Below, piece by piece: positions 9,338-18,136 of a DNA stretch of 64,000 nucleotides. The position numbers and the translations under genes were made by a program. The notes under the pieces are model-generated. The model ran no database searches. It worked only from the letters and a program-made list of their open reading frames with translations, and was not told the origin of the DNA. This DNA is from Candidatus Bathyarchaeota archaeon. GTDB lineage: Archaea > Thermoproteota > Bathyarchaeia > TCS64. Each line of letters starts with the position of its first letter. Position 1 is the stretch's first letter. The DNA is taken from positions 4,137-68,136 of the forward strand of contig JAGTQU010000006.1 in NCBI GenBank assembly GCA_018396695.1, given 5' to 3'.

Positions 9338-10315
9338 TTAAAGCTTGAGAAGCCTTTCAGCATTCTCTCCTAGAATATCTCTCTTATCCGTTTCGCTTAT
9401 GGGTAGACCCCTGATCCTGGCAACTGCATTCTCCAGATCCCCTATCTGGTGGGGGAAGTCGCTTCCCATTAGGATCTTCTCAGCCCCAAGGAACCTGTAA
9501 GTTGACATGAAGACATCTTCATCATATATTATCGAATCGACCCAAATCTTCCTGAGGTAATGTGAAGGCGGCTCCTTAATCTTCACCTTGCACTCGGGGT
9601 AAGCATTGTAGCCTACATCGATCCTTCCTCGAAGGTAGGGGTAGACACCTCCCAAATGAGAGGCGACAAGCTTCAAGGCGGGGAACTTTTTTAAAACTCC
9701 GCTGAAGACTAGCCTGAGGACGGATAGAGTCGTATCAACCCCAAATCCTAGAATAGGAACGAGTCTGAAGCCATCTAGGTAAAGATGATTTATAGGCGAG
9801 GTTGGGTGTACGTATAAAGGCACATCAAGCCTAACGGCTTTATCAAACAAGGGTGTAAAATCCTCTGAGTCAAGAGGCTTCCCGTTAACGTTAGAGAGGA
9901 GCATAGCTCCCTTTAAGCCGCACTCTTTAACAGCTCTCTCAAGCTCCTCAGCGGCTTTATCAGGCTTCTGGAGCGGTAGGGTGGCGAGGGCAGTAAACCT
10001 ATCTGGATACTTCTCAATGATTTCGCCGAATTCGTTGTTGGTAAGCCGGGCGAGTTTGATCCCCTGTTCAGGCTCCTCGCGTTCAACTCCCGGAGTCGTC
10101 AAGGTTAGAACCTGTTTATCGACCCCGTACTTGTCCATCGCCTTAATCCTTTCACCTAAATCAACATGAGGACCTACAACTATGTTGTAGTCTCCCTCGT
10201 AGCTGATGATCAGCCGACCTAGACTATCCTTGGAGACAGAGGCATAGCCATGTCCCTTCTTCAACTCGTCGATGTAAGCCTTAGGGTAGAAGTGGTTGTG
10301 AAAATCTATTATCAA
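9338..10315 (-). CDS. Amidohydrolase family 2 protein (ACMSD-like metal-dependent hydrolase)
   Basis: The 325-aa TIM-barrel protein starts MIIDFHNHFYP, giving the HxH metal site at H6 and H8. It also has a histidine strand (ASHLGGVYPYLRGR) and a late GSDFPHQIG motif with the catalytic Asp. This set defines the amidohydrolase-2 group that includes aminocarboxymuconate-semialdehyde decarboxylase and gamma-resorcylate decarboxylase. It could be a decarboxylase or a hydrolase of a small carboxylic acid or lactone. Neighbouring nitrilase and PLP decarboxylase genes hint at amino-acid or aromatic breakdown. The exact substrate is not determinable. Confidence 0.85.
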   Translation of the reverse strand: MIIDFHNHFYPKAYIDELKKGHGYASVSKDSLGRLIISYEGDYNIVVGPHVDLGERIKAMDKYGVDKQVLTLTTPGVEREEPEQGIKLARLTNNEFGEIIEKYPDRFTALATLPLQKPDKAAEELERAVKECGLKGAMLLSNVNGKPLDSEDFTPLFDKAVRLDVPLYVHPTSPINHLYLDGFRLVPILGFGVDTTLSVLRLVFSGVLKKFPALKLVASHLGGVYPYLRGRIDVGYNAYPECKVKIKEPPSHYLRKIWVDSIIYDEDVFMSTYRFLGAEKILMGSDFPHQIGDLENAVARIRGLPISETDKRDILGENAERLLKL

Positions 10316-10474
10316 CTTGATCTCTCTAAATACCTCTAAACCCCTCTAATAAAAGAATTGGATACGTTAACCTATCCAAACGGCTTTGTAATAGGAAGAT
10401 GAAAGAAAAGAATTTTCCATTTATGTATACGTGTCTCAAAGGATCAGTAAAATCATTAGAATGTGATTTATGTT

Positions 10475-11947
10475 TCATTTCATCGCTTCTACTGCCTTTC
10501 TCCCTAGGTCTCTGACGAGGGAGACGGCGTATTCGAAGTCGCTCTTTCTACTCCTGTGGTTTGTCACTGCAGCTCTTAAGGAATATTTTCCTTTCACGGT
10601 CGTATCGCTGAACATCCAGAAGATCACGTCGTTAATCCCCTGAGAAATCGTCTTGTTGAGCTTCTCTAATGCTTCCTCAGATAAACCTCCAGGATTATAT
10701 CTGAAGCATACCACGTTACTGATTACGGGCGCTGTAAACTCCAAGTCTCCGCTCTCTTCTATGAGCTTAGCTAGATACTTTGCCTGGTCAAGATTCTTCT
10801 GGATTAGCCGGCTGAATCTCCTCCGCCCGTAAGCCCTCAGAATCATGTAAGCATTGAGGCTTCGAAACTCTCTGCTCAACGGTAGGGCTAGGTTGTGAGG
10901 ATTGCTGAGATGGTCTCCCTGAGCTTTTACACGGTCGAAGCCTGATTTGAGATATCGGGCTTCGTGACCGTATACGAAAGTCGCGTAGTGGGATAATTTA
11001 TCCTTAATCAGGGTGCATCCGATGCCGTATGGCATATACATCCACTTATGGAGGTCTACAGCTATAGAGTCGGCTCTCTCCATTCCATCAGCAAGATGCC
11101 TATGGTTTTCGCTGAGCTTCACCCAGGCTCCGAATGCTCCATCGACATGTAGCCACATATTCTCCTTTAACGCCAATTCTGCTAAAGCGTTGAAGTCGTC
11201 GAAGGCCCCAGTATCCACAGTTCCAGCGTTGCCGACTATGCAGAACGGGTGACATCCCGCCTTCTTATCTTCTTCTATCGCTTCCACAAGCTTATTTATC
11301 TTGATGCGGTAGTTGTCGTCGGTTGGGATCCACCTTAGGTTCTCGTTCCCTATGCCTAGAAGCTCCACACTTCTCTCAAGGCAGTGGTGCCCACCGTCGC
11401 CCACGTAGAGAGTCATCTTACTCGGAAGACCTTGCATACCTTTCGCTTTCATGTCTACCCTTGCCTTCGAGTTTCGGGCGACGGCTAAAGCAGTAAAGTT
11501 TGCTTCAGATCCTCCGCTTACGATGACCCCTCCAGCCTCCTTAGGGTAGTCTAGCATCTGCTTAATCCATTCAATGACTTGATTATGGACGAGACCTGCA
11601 GAGTTTAGGGCTTCGAGATTGGAGTTCACGCCTCCGCGTAGAAGCTCAGCCATCATGCCGAAAGGGGAACCCGTACCTACTACAGCTCCCCAGAACCTTG
11701 GTCTAATATTATTATTCAATAGATGTGGTAGAATGCTCTTCTTAAAGACCTTATACGCCTCTTCTTCTCCCTCCCCGTCTTCTGGTAGTGGTGAGCATAT
11801 ATTCATAAAGGCACTCTGAGTAGGGAAACTCGAGGTATTCTCGGAGATGTTTTGCTGATAATCTATCATATCATCCAGTATCTTGTGTGCAAGTCTTCTG
11901 AAGCCGTCCCAATCATCAGGATCTAAGCTCAAATAATCATAGTCCAT
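10475..11947 (-). CDS. PLP-dependent group II decarboxylase (aromatic amino acid / glutamate decarboxylase-like)
   Basis: The 490-aa protein has the PLP lysine K301 in DLHKWMYMP, a preceding HVDGAFGAW segment with the ring-binding Asp, and an N-terminal GTGSPFGMMAELLRGGVN region typical of group II decarboxylases. These convert an L-amino acid to its amine and CO2. Candidate substrates are Trp, Tyr, Dopa or Glu; archaeal relatives also include MfnA-type enzymes, but this protein is longer than MfnA. It is monocistronic, with 564 bp of gene-poor DNA upstream. Confidence 0.88.
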   Translation of the reverse strand: MDYDYLSLDPDDWDGFRRLAHKILDDMIDYQQNISENTSSFPTQSAFMNICSPLPEDGEGEEEAYKVFKKSILPHLLNNNIRPRFWGAVVGTGSPFGMMAELLRGGVNSNLEALNSAGLVHNQVIEWIKQMLDYPKEAGGVIVSGGSEANFTALAVARNSKARVDMKAKGMQGLPSKMTLYVGDGGHHCLERSVELLGIGNENLRWIPTDDNYRIKINKLVEAIEEDKKAGCHPFCIVGNAGTVDTGAFDDFNALAELALKENMWLHVDGAFGAWVKLSENHRHLADGMERADSIAVDLHKWMYMPYGIGCTLIKDKLSHYATFVYGHEARYLKSGFDRVKAQGDHLSNPHNLALPLSREFRSLNAYMILRAYGRRRFSRLIQKNLDQAKYLAKLIEESGDLEFTAPVISNVVCFRYNPGGLSEEALEKLNKTISQGINDVIFWMFSDTTVKGKYSLRAAVTNHRSRKSDFEYAVSLVRDLGRKAVEAMK

Positions 11948-12511
11948 ACAAATTCACCCTAATAGATTTCCATCGTCAAATATATCTTATGGCGAATCTA
12001 AAATGAGCAGAATCAAACTGTTAAAACCTTGTCTCAAAGAGAGTCTAGACTAGTATTGAAGGGCGCTTATCAGTTTCCGAGTTATCCCCTAGAATAAGAT
12101 AAATTAGATAAACTAACCAGAGATCCAAACTGAATATTTTCGGCAATAATGTTTAACTCAAGGTTTACGTCAGTTTCAACTTTGAACGAACTATACCCGC
12201 CGAAAACTTGAAAACAAGTCTAACCAATATCTAAGAATTTCAAAGATTCGAGGCTGATGAAAGCCTTAGCACATGGAACTAGAGGCGTTTTACGAAGCAG
12301 GCGGAGCATATTAGTCGAAGTTCTAGATACCTTAAGAGTTTGTAAAACAATGGTTAGGGCACTTAATATAACGGAGGATATGAAGAAGATAATGTTTTAG
12401 GCGTTTTAACAACCCTACTCCTAGCCTTCATGCCACAATCGATCTCAAATGCCTCTTCAATCAAAAACATGGTAACAAAATAGCCCCGAAAATCAGCCTT
12501 AATTTTCTATT
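11948..12511. other. Gene-poor 564-bp stretch with possible decayed coding sequence
   Basis: No full gene is visible. On the plus strand a 47-codon frame (12257-12400) reads MKALAHGTRGVLRSRRS and continues with ILVEVLDTLRVCK and a basic/hydrophobic tail before TAG. A second frame overlaps its end and continues as GVLTTLLLAFMPQS before stopping near 12483. One frameshift would join the two into a soluble head plus a hydrophobic segment. This could be the remnant of a small membrane gene or chance. The remainder is A/T-rich and holds the promoter for the minus-strand decarboxylase. Confidence 0.3.
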
Positions 12512-13255
12512 CTAAAATATTATTCGGCAGCTTACATTAAAGCTTCTGAATTTTGAGGAGAGCAGTCTCCCCATCTCGTGGAAGAAGCTATCACTACGCT
12601 TATCTTCTAAACCATATTTTTTATACACCCAGTCACCGTAATGGTAGTTTAGCCGATCGACTATCACATAGTCTACATTCGGGGCGAGAAGTTCAGGGAG
12701 ATTCTCAGCTCCAGGGAGAACAGGGGCTATCATAGCATAGGTTCTAATACCTGCCAGATGAAGCCTCTCAAGAGCCTTAATCCTATCCTCGATCGGCGGG
12801 GCTTTAGGCTCGAATATTCTCCTAACTCCATCATCAGCCGTTGTCACGGTGAACCCGACCTCAAAAGCTTCCGCTTCTCTGATAACATCCATATCTCGCA
12901 AAACAAGTGGAGAACGGGTTTGAATAATAGCCGGCCAGCTATGCCTTCTTAGTATCTCAAGGCACCTCCTAGTTAGCTCGTATTTTTCCTCTAGAGGCTG
13001 GTACGGATCGCATACTCCGCTAACCCAAACTCTTCCACGTTTTTTCTTAATAATTTCAGCTGAGAGGAGTGCTGGAGCATTAATCTTCACGTCAACAAAC
13101 TCGCCCCAACGCTCCTGGTGTCCTGTGAATCTCTTCATAAACCTTGCATAACAGTAGGTACACCCATGTTGGCATCCAGTGTAGGGATTCACAACGTAAT
13201 CATAAACTTTAGATTCGTTGAGAATATGCTTGGCTTTAACTTCTTTGATGATCAT
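12512..13255 (-). CDS. Radical SAM protein, SPL-like (COG1533 family)
   Basis: The 247-aa protein has GCQHGCTYCYARFM near residues 27-40, giving the C-x3-C-x2-CY cluster typical of radical SAM enzymes related to spore photoproduct lyase. It also has a VWVSGVCDPYQPLE segment and later VGFTVTTAD, both usual in the COG1533 group. The family is annotated as DNA repair photolyase-like, but the reaction of the archaeal members is unknown. It has no obvious operon partner. Confidence 0.88.
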   Translation of the reverse strand: MIIKEVKAKHILNESKVYDYVVNPYTGCQHGCTYCYARFMKRFTGHQERWGEFVDVKINAPALLSAEIIKKKRGRVWVSGVCDPYQPLEEKYELTRRCLEILRRHSWPAIIQTRSPLVLRDMDVIREAEAFEVGFTVTTADDGVRRIFEPKAPPIEDRIKALERLHLAGIRTYAMIAPVLPGAENLPELLAPNVDYVIVDRLNYHYGDWVYKKYGLEDKRSDSFFHEMGRLLSSKFRSFNVSCRIIF

Positions 13256-13455
13256 GTTTAATCCTTCTTAATCTAGGATGCTGAAACCCTCCTACGAGTT
13301 ATAGGTAGCCATTCATCTAACTCCAACTTCAACTTCCTCGCTGAGCGGTTCAGCCTCATTAAACTCTAAACTCATTTTCAAGACATGATAAAAGATTTCC
13401 TCAATCTTAAACCCTTCATTGAAAGGCATGAATATAAAAACTAGACCGCTTTTTT

Positions 13456-14409
13456 TTACCTGAAGACGTGTCCTCTGCCTTCGAGAAATCTCTGCACATC
13501 CTCAAATGATGGAATTGCTTCAACGTCTCCACGTACAGTGATGCATAAAGCTCCAGCCGCGTTCGCTATCTCCAGAGACTTCTCGATACTAAAATTTCTC
13601 AGCATCGATGAAAGAAACGCTGCATCAAAGGAGTCTCCCGCACCTATCGTGTCTACAACTGGAACTTTAAATGCTGCTTTCATCACTGCTTCCTCAGAAT
13701 TAGCCGCATATGCTCCCCGCTCCCCCATCTTTACCACAACTATCTTTGGTCCCATGGACAGAAACATCTCAGCTGCCTTGCTGGGCTCGCTCTCGCCTAT
13801 AAGAATCCCGGCGTCTTCAGTATCAGTAAAAAGGATGTCAACCTTTTCAAAATACTTTGAGACGATTCTCCTAGCTTCATCAGGACTCCAAAGCTTAAGC
13901 CTGATATTGGTGTCGAAGGATATCTTGACTCCAGCTTCCTCAGCAACTTTGAAAGCTCTATCTACTGCACGCCGACACGATTCACTGAGGGCTAGCGTAA
14001 CTCCAGTCGTGTGAAACACCTTGGCTGACGAAATATAATTCTGATCAACGTCTTCAGGAGAGATTTTGCTTGCCGCCGACCCCTTTCTATAATAATAGAC
14101 AACGCTCTTACCTGGTACAGGGTAGTCTCTCTGTACAAAATATAAGCCCGTCGGAGCCTCATGATCGAACCTCACATGCGAAACGTCTACTCCTTCCCCC
14201 TTAAGAAAATTGTAGATAAATCTGCCGAACTCGTCTGAACCAAGTCTACTCACCCAACCTGCAGAGTGCCCCATCCTTACAGCACCGACTGCAACATTTG
14301 ACTCCGTCCCGGCTGAGTGTTTCTCAAAGTAGTTAACGTATCTAAGAGGACCTGATGTGAACGCATTCAGCTGGATCATCGTCTCCCCCATAGTAACAAT
14401 ATCAACCAA
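13456..14409 (-). CDS. kdgK: PfkB-family sugar kinase, probable 2-keto-3-deoxygluconate kinase
   Basis: The 317-aa protein has the ribokinase-type ATP signature GAGDSFDAAF with catalytic Asp259, and an N-terminal substrate lid containing SAGTESNVAVGAVRMG. The family phosphorylates sugars with ATP. The gene follows KDPG aldolase by 21 bp on the same strand, so the best call is 2-keto-3-deoxygluconate kinase making KDPG, which the upstream gene product then splits. Together they complete a semi-phosphorylative Entner-Doudoroff or hexuronate route. The reaction is inferred from the pairing. Confidence 0.87.
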   Translation of the reverse strand: MVDIVTMGETMIQLNAFTSGPLRYVNYFEKHSAGTESNVAVGAVRMGHSAGWVSRLGSDEFGRFIYNFLKGEGVDVSHVRFDHEAPTGLYFVQRDYPVPGKSVVYYYRKGSAASKISPEDVDQNYISSAKVFHTTGVTLALSESCRRAVDRAFKVAEEAGVKISFDTNIRLKLWSPDEARRIVSKYFEKVDILFTDTEDAGILIGESEPSKAAEMFLSMGPKIVVVKMGERGAYAANSEEAVMKAAFKVPVVDTIGAGDSFDAAFLSSMLRNFSIEKSLEIANAAGALCITVRGDVEAIPSFEDVQRFLEGRGHVFR

Positions 14410-14430
14410 ATCGATCCGCCTCTAATATCT

Positions 14431-15108
14431 TCAGCCTTTTTTCCTCTTAGCTTCTTTTATCCATTCGAGGCACTGTTTCACATTTTCCCTTATAGCTTCA
14501 AAATTTCGCTCCATAACTAAATCTCTGTTGACAAGCTCTGAACCTACGTTTAAAGCAACAGCGCCCGCCTCAATCCATTTCATAACCTCTTCCCGGTTAA
14601 ATTTGACTCCTCCTGAAGGCATTAACAGCGTACGTGGAGAAGGTCCGAGGATAGCCTTAACGAACATCGGTGTCAAAACGCAGGCTGGGAATAGCTTGAC
14701 AAGTTCGATCCCCATTTCTTCAGCTTCGGAGATCTCTGTCGGTGTCATACAGCCAGGTATATACAATACTCTACGGCGGTGGCAGATTTTTGCAACTTCA
14801 GAGTTAAATGAGGGTCCGACTATGAAATTTGCACCCGAGTTAATGTATTGAGAGGCTGTTGAGGGTTCGATGATTGTACCTGCTCCAAGGATTGCATCCT
14901 TATACTCGGCGTCGCACCACTTTAAAAGATTATTGAAAACGTCTAAAGCTCTATCGCCACGGTTAGTAAACTCTATTGTTTTGGCTCCTCCTTCTAAACA
15001 AGCCTTCACAACGTTTTTTGCTATTTCAAAGTCTCCCTCAAAGAAGACGGGTAACAATCCTGTATTGAGTATCTTTTCCAATACTCTGTGTTTTGAGGAC
15101 TTGGACAT
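14431..15108 (-). CDS. eda: KDPG/KHG aldolase (Eda family)
   Basis: The protein is about 225 aa, with the Schiff-base lysine K138 in ELVKLFPA, the proton-transfer Glu in GAKTIEFTNRG, and the phosphate-binding LMPSGGV and LNVGSEL turns. It cleaves 2-keto-3-deoxy-6-phosphogluconate to pyruvate and glyceraldehyde 3-phosphate. It is the bacterial-type class I enzyme, not the larger archaeal KDG aldolase. I chose the ATG at 15108 over the one at 15129 because a TATA-like AAAAAATATA lies about 25 nt upstream, matching a leaderless transcript. It forms an operon with the kinase. Confidence 0.9.
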   Translation of the reverse strand: MSKSSKHRVLEKILNTGLLPVFFEGDFEIAKNVVKACLEGGAKTIEFTNRGDRALDVFNNLLKWCDAEYKDAILGAGTIIEPSTASQYINSGANFIVGPSFNSEVAKICHRRRVLYIPGCMTPTEISEAEEMGIELVKLFPACVLTPMFVKAILGPSPRTLLMPSGGVKFNREEVMKWIEAGAVALNVGSELVNRDLVMERNFEAIRENVKQCLEWIKEAKRKKG

Positions 15109-15322
15109 GATTATATCATATCTTAACATAACTATATTTTTTAAGATTCGCGAAATGTGAGATTTTCACTGTCTAACTTTTCCACAAATATAAGGATCAA
15201 TTCTCATGGGTCGGAACCTTTTTGGATTTAATTTTAGAAAAGGGTTTTTCTTAATGCGAATAAGCCATCGAATTTCTCTGTTCCCAGTAAATCTTTGAAT
15301 AAAATAGGTTTTAAACATAAGC

Positions 15323-15886
15323 CTATTCGCTTCTGAGGACCCCTCTTTTTTTAACTGCTTTAGCAAGAGCATAGCCTACAGGTATGGTGTAAAGTGTAAT
15401 AGTGGCATTAAATAATGCTATTAAAGGGAGATAAGCAGTAACGATTTCAAAAGGAATACCGAATCCGAGTGGAGGAGGATAAGGTAATAAGGTTCCGTTA
15501 ATTAAAGTCATCGCAGTAACCCTTAAAGCTAAGCCTAATCCTGTGGAAGCAGTTAGTTCTCGTAAACCGCTACTTCGATTGCTTTTGCTCGAAAGCTTTA
15601 CAGCCGACACGATGCCGAAAAGCATACTCAAAACAGCTGCGAGATTGTAGAAAGGCCCTGTAGGAAGTGCTCCAGGGAAGACGATCAAAAGCACGAGCGT
15701 ATTCACAAAAGATATTATGATCCCAGTTTTGAAACAATAAAGCAGAGTCACAGCTACGATAGGGATCTCCCAGATCTGGTATATTAGGAAAGGCGCATAT
15801 GGAGCAGGGATTTTAAACGGGGAAAGGTTCAGTACGACTGTTAAGGCTGTAAAGACTATTATTATCGAAATATTCTTGGTGTCCAT
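15323..15886 (-). CDS. ECF transporter S-component-like membrane protein
   Basis: The 187-aa protein has about five or six hydrophobic segments and the look of an ECF-type substrate-binding S component. Its N-terminal helix is ALTVVLNLSPFKIPAPYAPF, followed by short loops, a central serine/arginine-rich loop, and FGIPFEIVTAYLPLIALFNA. S components bind a vitamin or metal and pair with a shared EcfT/A module encoded elsewhere. The substrate is unknown. A TATA-like TTTAAATATTTATAC sits upstream of the ATG. I saw no clear riboswitch in the leader. Confidence 0.65.
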   Translation of the reverse strand: MDTKNISIIIVFTALTVVLNLSPFKIPAPYAPFLIYQIWEIPIVAVTLLYCFKTGIIISFVNTLVLLIVFPGALPTGPFYNLAAVLSMLFGIVSAVKLSSKSNRSSGLRELTASTGLGLALRVTAMTLINGTLLPYPPPLGFGIPFEIVTAYLPLIALFNATITLYTIPVGYALAKAVKKRGVLRSE

Positions 15887-15931
15887 ATCTTTTCCTTTGT
15901 GAGCTAGAGTATAAATATTTAAAAGTAACTA

Positions 15932-16159
15932 CTAATTTTTAGGTAGATTTCTCAGCCAAAAATCCACTGAAAGGGAAAAGAATGGGTGTGGTTCTGCTCT
16001 AGGTTTAATCCAGTAAGCAAGTTTCTCTTTTATGGATTCTAGCTCATCTATGTTTTGCCTCAATCTTTCAAGCTCAGAATCGATTTGGCTGAAGATTCTT
16101 CTATCCCTTCAGAAACCCATCTTTTTCTCCAACCCTTCTACTCTCTTTTCAAAAATCAT
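15932..16159 (-). pseudogene. Small coiled-coil gene interrupted by an in-frame TGA (possible intron)
   Basis: On the minus strand an ATG at 16159 opens MIFEKRVEGLEKKMGF. An in-frame TGA at 16109-16111 follows, and the same frame then continues for 58 codons with IDSELERLRQNIDELESI and ends KPRAEPHPFF..LRNLPKN. A TATA-like TTTATATAAA at 16197-16206 fits a promoter for this gene. Both halves are amphipathic helix. Removing 27 nt (16085-16111) would delete the stop and join the halves with unbroken 3-4 heptad spacing (hydrophobic positions 3, 7, 10, 14, 17, 21, 24, 28, 31). So it is either a small pseudogene or a gene with a short intron. Function unknown. Confidence 0.5.
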
Positions 16160-16345
16160 TTACAATGGAGTATCTTAGATTTGTATATCCTTCATCTTTA
16201 TATAAATGAGACGATGATGTCCAAATATAGACTATTTTAGAAACTCGCCATAAGAAGTTCTAAAAAACAACAAATCTAGTCATAAGAAAGGGTTTAAGAT
16301 TAAACGTAACGGCGATGAGATTATGACGTAAAGAGACATAATAAA

Positions 16346-16942
16346 TTAGATCCTTTTCACTCTGCTACCCTTATCAGTTAATTCTACTAATCTACCCTTT
16401 AAACTAGGCTGATACTTCTTAATCTTCTTTATCAGTTCCTCGGGTTCTTTAGGAGAAATCATATAAACCTTCTCTTCAGTTATCAACAATATAATGATGT
16501 CTTCGGTGTTGGTATAATCTAAAAACTTGAATCCATTCTTCCTCAGAGACTCTATCGCCATCCTTTCTTGCTGAATAACCTCTCTGGGGATCCTGCCTTT
16601 AGACTTGACATATACTTCAACTTCTCTTATTTCACGAAAGGATAAGGTTACAGGCTTCTTATAAATCCGGTAGATGGTAAGCTTGTCACGGCTTAACTCA
16701 TATCGGCTCGTATAAATAGGAGCATTTCTGGGCATGTAGAAACCGACAAAAAAGCTAAGGACGATTATGACAAGGTTACTCATGAAATCTATTGAGAGAA
16801 TAGGGAGACCAGCCAATAAACCGCTGACAGTGTAGAAGAGGATCATTGAGAAAATGGAGATATTTATCACAGGAACGAAGGTTCCTAAAAACCTTCTCTT
16901 CCTATCCAGCGGACACTCAGCGATAAACTCCTTTTTACTCAA
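16346..16942 (-). CDS. Membrane protein with PH-like cytosolic domain
   Basis: The 198-aa protein has two N-terminal membrane helices (about residues 20-42 and 50-68), then a soluble domain beginning YTSRYELSRDKLTIYRIYKKP. That is the beta-strand pattern of the bacterial PH-like (YdbT/YcxB-type) domain, followed by a basic C-terminal helix and tail. No catalytic residues are apparent and its function is unknown. It is divergent from trm56. Confidence 0.6.
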   Translation of the reverse strand: MSKKEFIAECPLDRKRRFLGTFVPVINISIFSMILFYTVSGLLAGLPILSIDFMSNLVIIVLSFFVGFYMPRNAPIYTSRYELSRDKLTIYRIYKKPVTLSFREIREVEVYVKSKGRIPREVIQQERMAIESLRKNGFKFLDYTNTEDIIILLITEEKVYMISPKEPEELIKKIKKYQPSLKGRLVELTDKGSRVKRI

Positions 16943-17035
16943 ACCATCTCTTAATTAAGCCTCTAAGCTTCTTAATTTTTAAGGTATCGAAAAAGATGCA
17001 AAAGATTAGAGAGTGTAAAAGGGGAAAGTTAGGTG

Positions 17036-17572
17036 ATGACTGTAAAGATTCTCAGACTAGGTCATAGACCCTCAAGGGATAAACGCGTTACAACTCACCT
17101 TCTCCTAGCCGCCCGCGCACTAGGCGCGTCAGGTGCCATCTATACAGGTGTCAAAGACGATCAGCTAGAAAAGAGAATTCAGGGAATAAACTTGAGCTGG
17201 GGTGGATGCTTCGAAATATCCTTTGCCAAGGACTGGTCTAAAGAGATCAAAAGCTGGAAAAAACATGGGAAAGTAGTTCATCTGACGATGTACGGTTTAT
17301 CAATCAAAAAGGTTATCGAGGAAATAAGGCGAGACGAATCCGATAAACTCATTATAGTTGGAGGAGCCAAGGTTCCTGGAGAGGTCTTCAACATAGCTGA
17401 CTGGAACGTGTCTATAACTTCTCAACCCCACTCAGAGGTGAGCGCATTGGCAATCTTCCTTCATGAGTTATTCGATGGAAACGAGCTGAACTTAACATTC
17501 GAAAAAGCCAGGTTGAGGATAGTCCCTCAGGGGCAAGGGAAAAAGGTCATAGAATCTCAGGATAATGTTTAA
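17036..17572 (+). CDS. trm56: tRNA (cytidine(56)-2'-O)-methyltransferase Trm56
   Basis: The 178-aa protein opens with LRLGHRPSRDKRVTTH, the archaeal Trm56 signature. It continues with the SPOUT-fold knot regions VVHLTMYG and LIIVGGAKVPGEVFN, the latter binding S-adenosylmethionine. It methylates the ribose of C56 in the T-loop of most tRNAs and is restricted to archaea. I prefer the ATG at 17036 to the GTG at 17033 because homologues begin just before the LGHR motif. TFE and an HD protein follow on the same strand. Confidence 0.93.
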   Translation: MTVKILRLGHRPSRDKRVTTHLLLAARALGASGAIYTGVKDDQLEKRIQGINLSWGGCFEISFAKDWSKEIKSWKKHGKVVHLTMYGLSIKKVIEEIRRDESDKLIIVGGAKVPGEVFNIADWNVSITSQPHSEVSALAIFLHELFDGNELNLTFEKARLRIVPQGQGKKVIESQDNV

Positions 17573-17623
17573 AGATTTAAGTCTCGCATCAACCCTATTT
17601 AATGTAGGAGTGAACTCAATACT

Positions 17624-18136
17624 TTGGATAGCGGCGTCAGCTACGACACTCTACTAGAAATAGCAAGGGTCATTGGAGGGGAGGAAGGAGCGAAGATACT
17701 CGAGATACTCCATGAAGTCGGAGATATCACAGTTGAAGAACTCGCAGAAAAGACAGGGATCGAAGTAAATACTATTCGTAAGCTCCTATACAAGTTTTAT
17801 AATCACAGCATAATCACCTCGAGAAGATTCAGAGATAAAGAAACTGGATGGTTCATCTTCCAGTGGAGGCTGCAGCCTGAGCTCTTATCCGCCTTTATAC
17901 AAGGGCTCAAGCAGAAGATTTTGAAGAAGCTTCAAGTCAAACTTGAATACGAGCTTAATCACGAGTTTTATCACTGCGGAAACCCTAGTTGCCCCAAAAT
18001 ACCATTTGAAGAAGCTATGGAGGTAGTTTTCCACTGTCCTGTCTGCAATTCTCCGCTGAAACCCTTAAACAATACAAAGACCATAGACTTTCTAAAAAGA
18101 AAGATATCTGAGATTGAGGAGGAGCTAAAGAATTGA
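17624..18136 (+). CDS. tfe: Transcription factor E, alpha subunit (TFE)
   Basis: The 170-aa protein has an N-terminal winged helix (residues about 10-90, including EELAEKTGIEVNTIRKLLYK) and a C-terminal zinc ribbon (YHCGNPSCPK and FHCPVCNSPL). This is the archaeal homologue of TFIIE-alpha, which stabilises the open promoter complex of archaeal RNA polymerase with TBP and TFB. Length is normal. The stop overlaps the TTG start of the HD-domain gene, so the two are translationally coupled. Confidence 0.95.
   Translation: MDSGVSYDTLLEIARVIGGEEGAKILEILHEVGDITVEELAEKTGIEVNTIRKLLYKFYNHSIITSRRFRDKETGWFIFQWRLQPELLSAFIQGLKQKILKKLQVKLEYELNHEFYHCGNPSCPKIPFEEAMEVVFHCPVCNSPLKPLNNTKTIDFLKRKISEIEEELKN

Noticed and set aside
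15166-15372. 68-codon minus-strand frame overlapping the end of the S-component-like gene
   Set aside because: It is basic and low-complexity, overlaps a clear membrane-protein gene by about 50 bp, and has no start signal or recognisable family.
15887-15931. A riboswitch upstream of the ECF S-component-like gene
   Set aside because: The short leader after the TATA box leaves no room for an aptamer and I found no conserved core.
16109-16111. Selenocysteine or readthrough reading of the in-frame TGA
   Set aside because: I saw no selenocysteine-type motif around it and the neighbouring residues do not resemble a redox protein. Decay or an intron is more likely.
16055-16240. Plus-strand 61-codon frame antisense to the interrupted coiled-coil gene
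   Set aside because: Its residues look random, whereas the minus strand shows a TATA box and heptad repeats.
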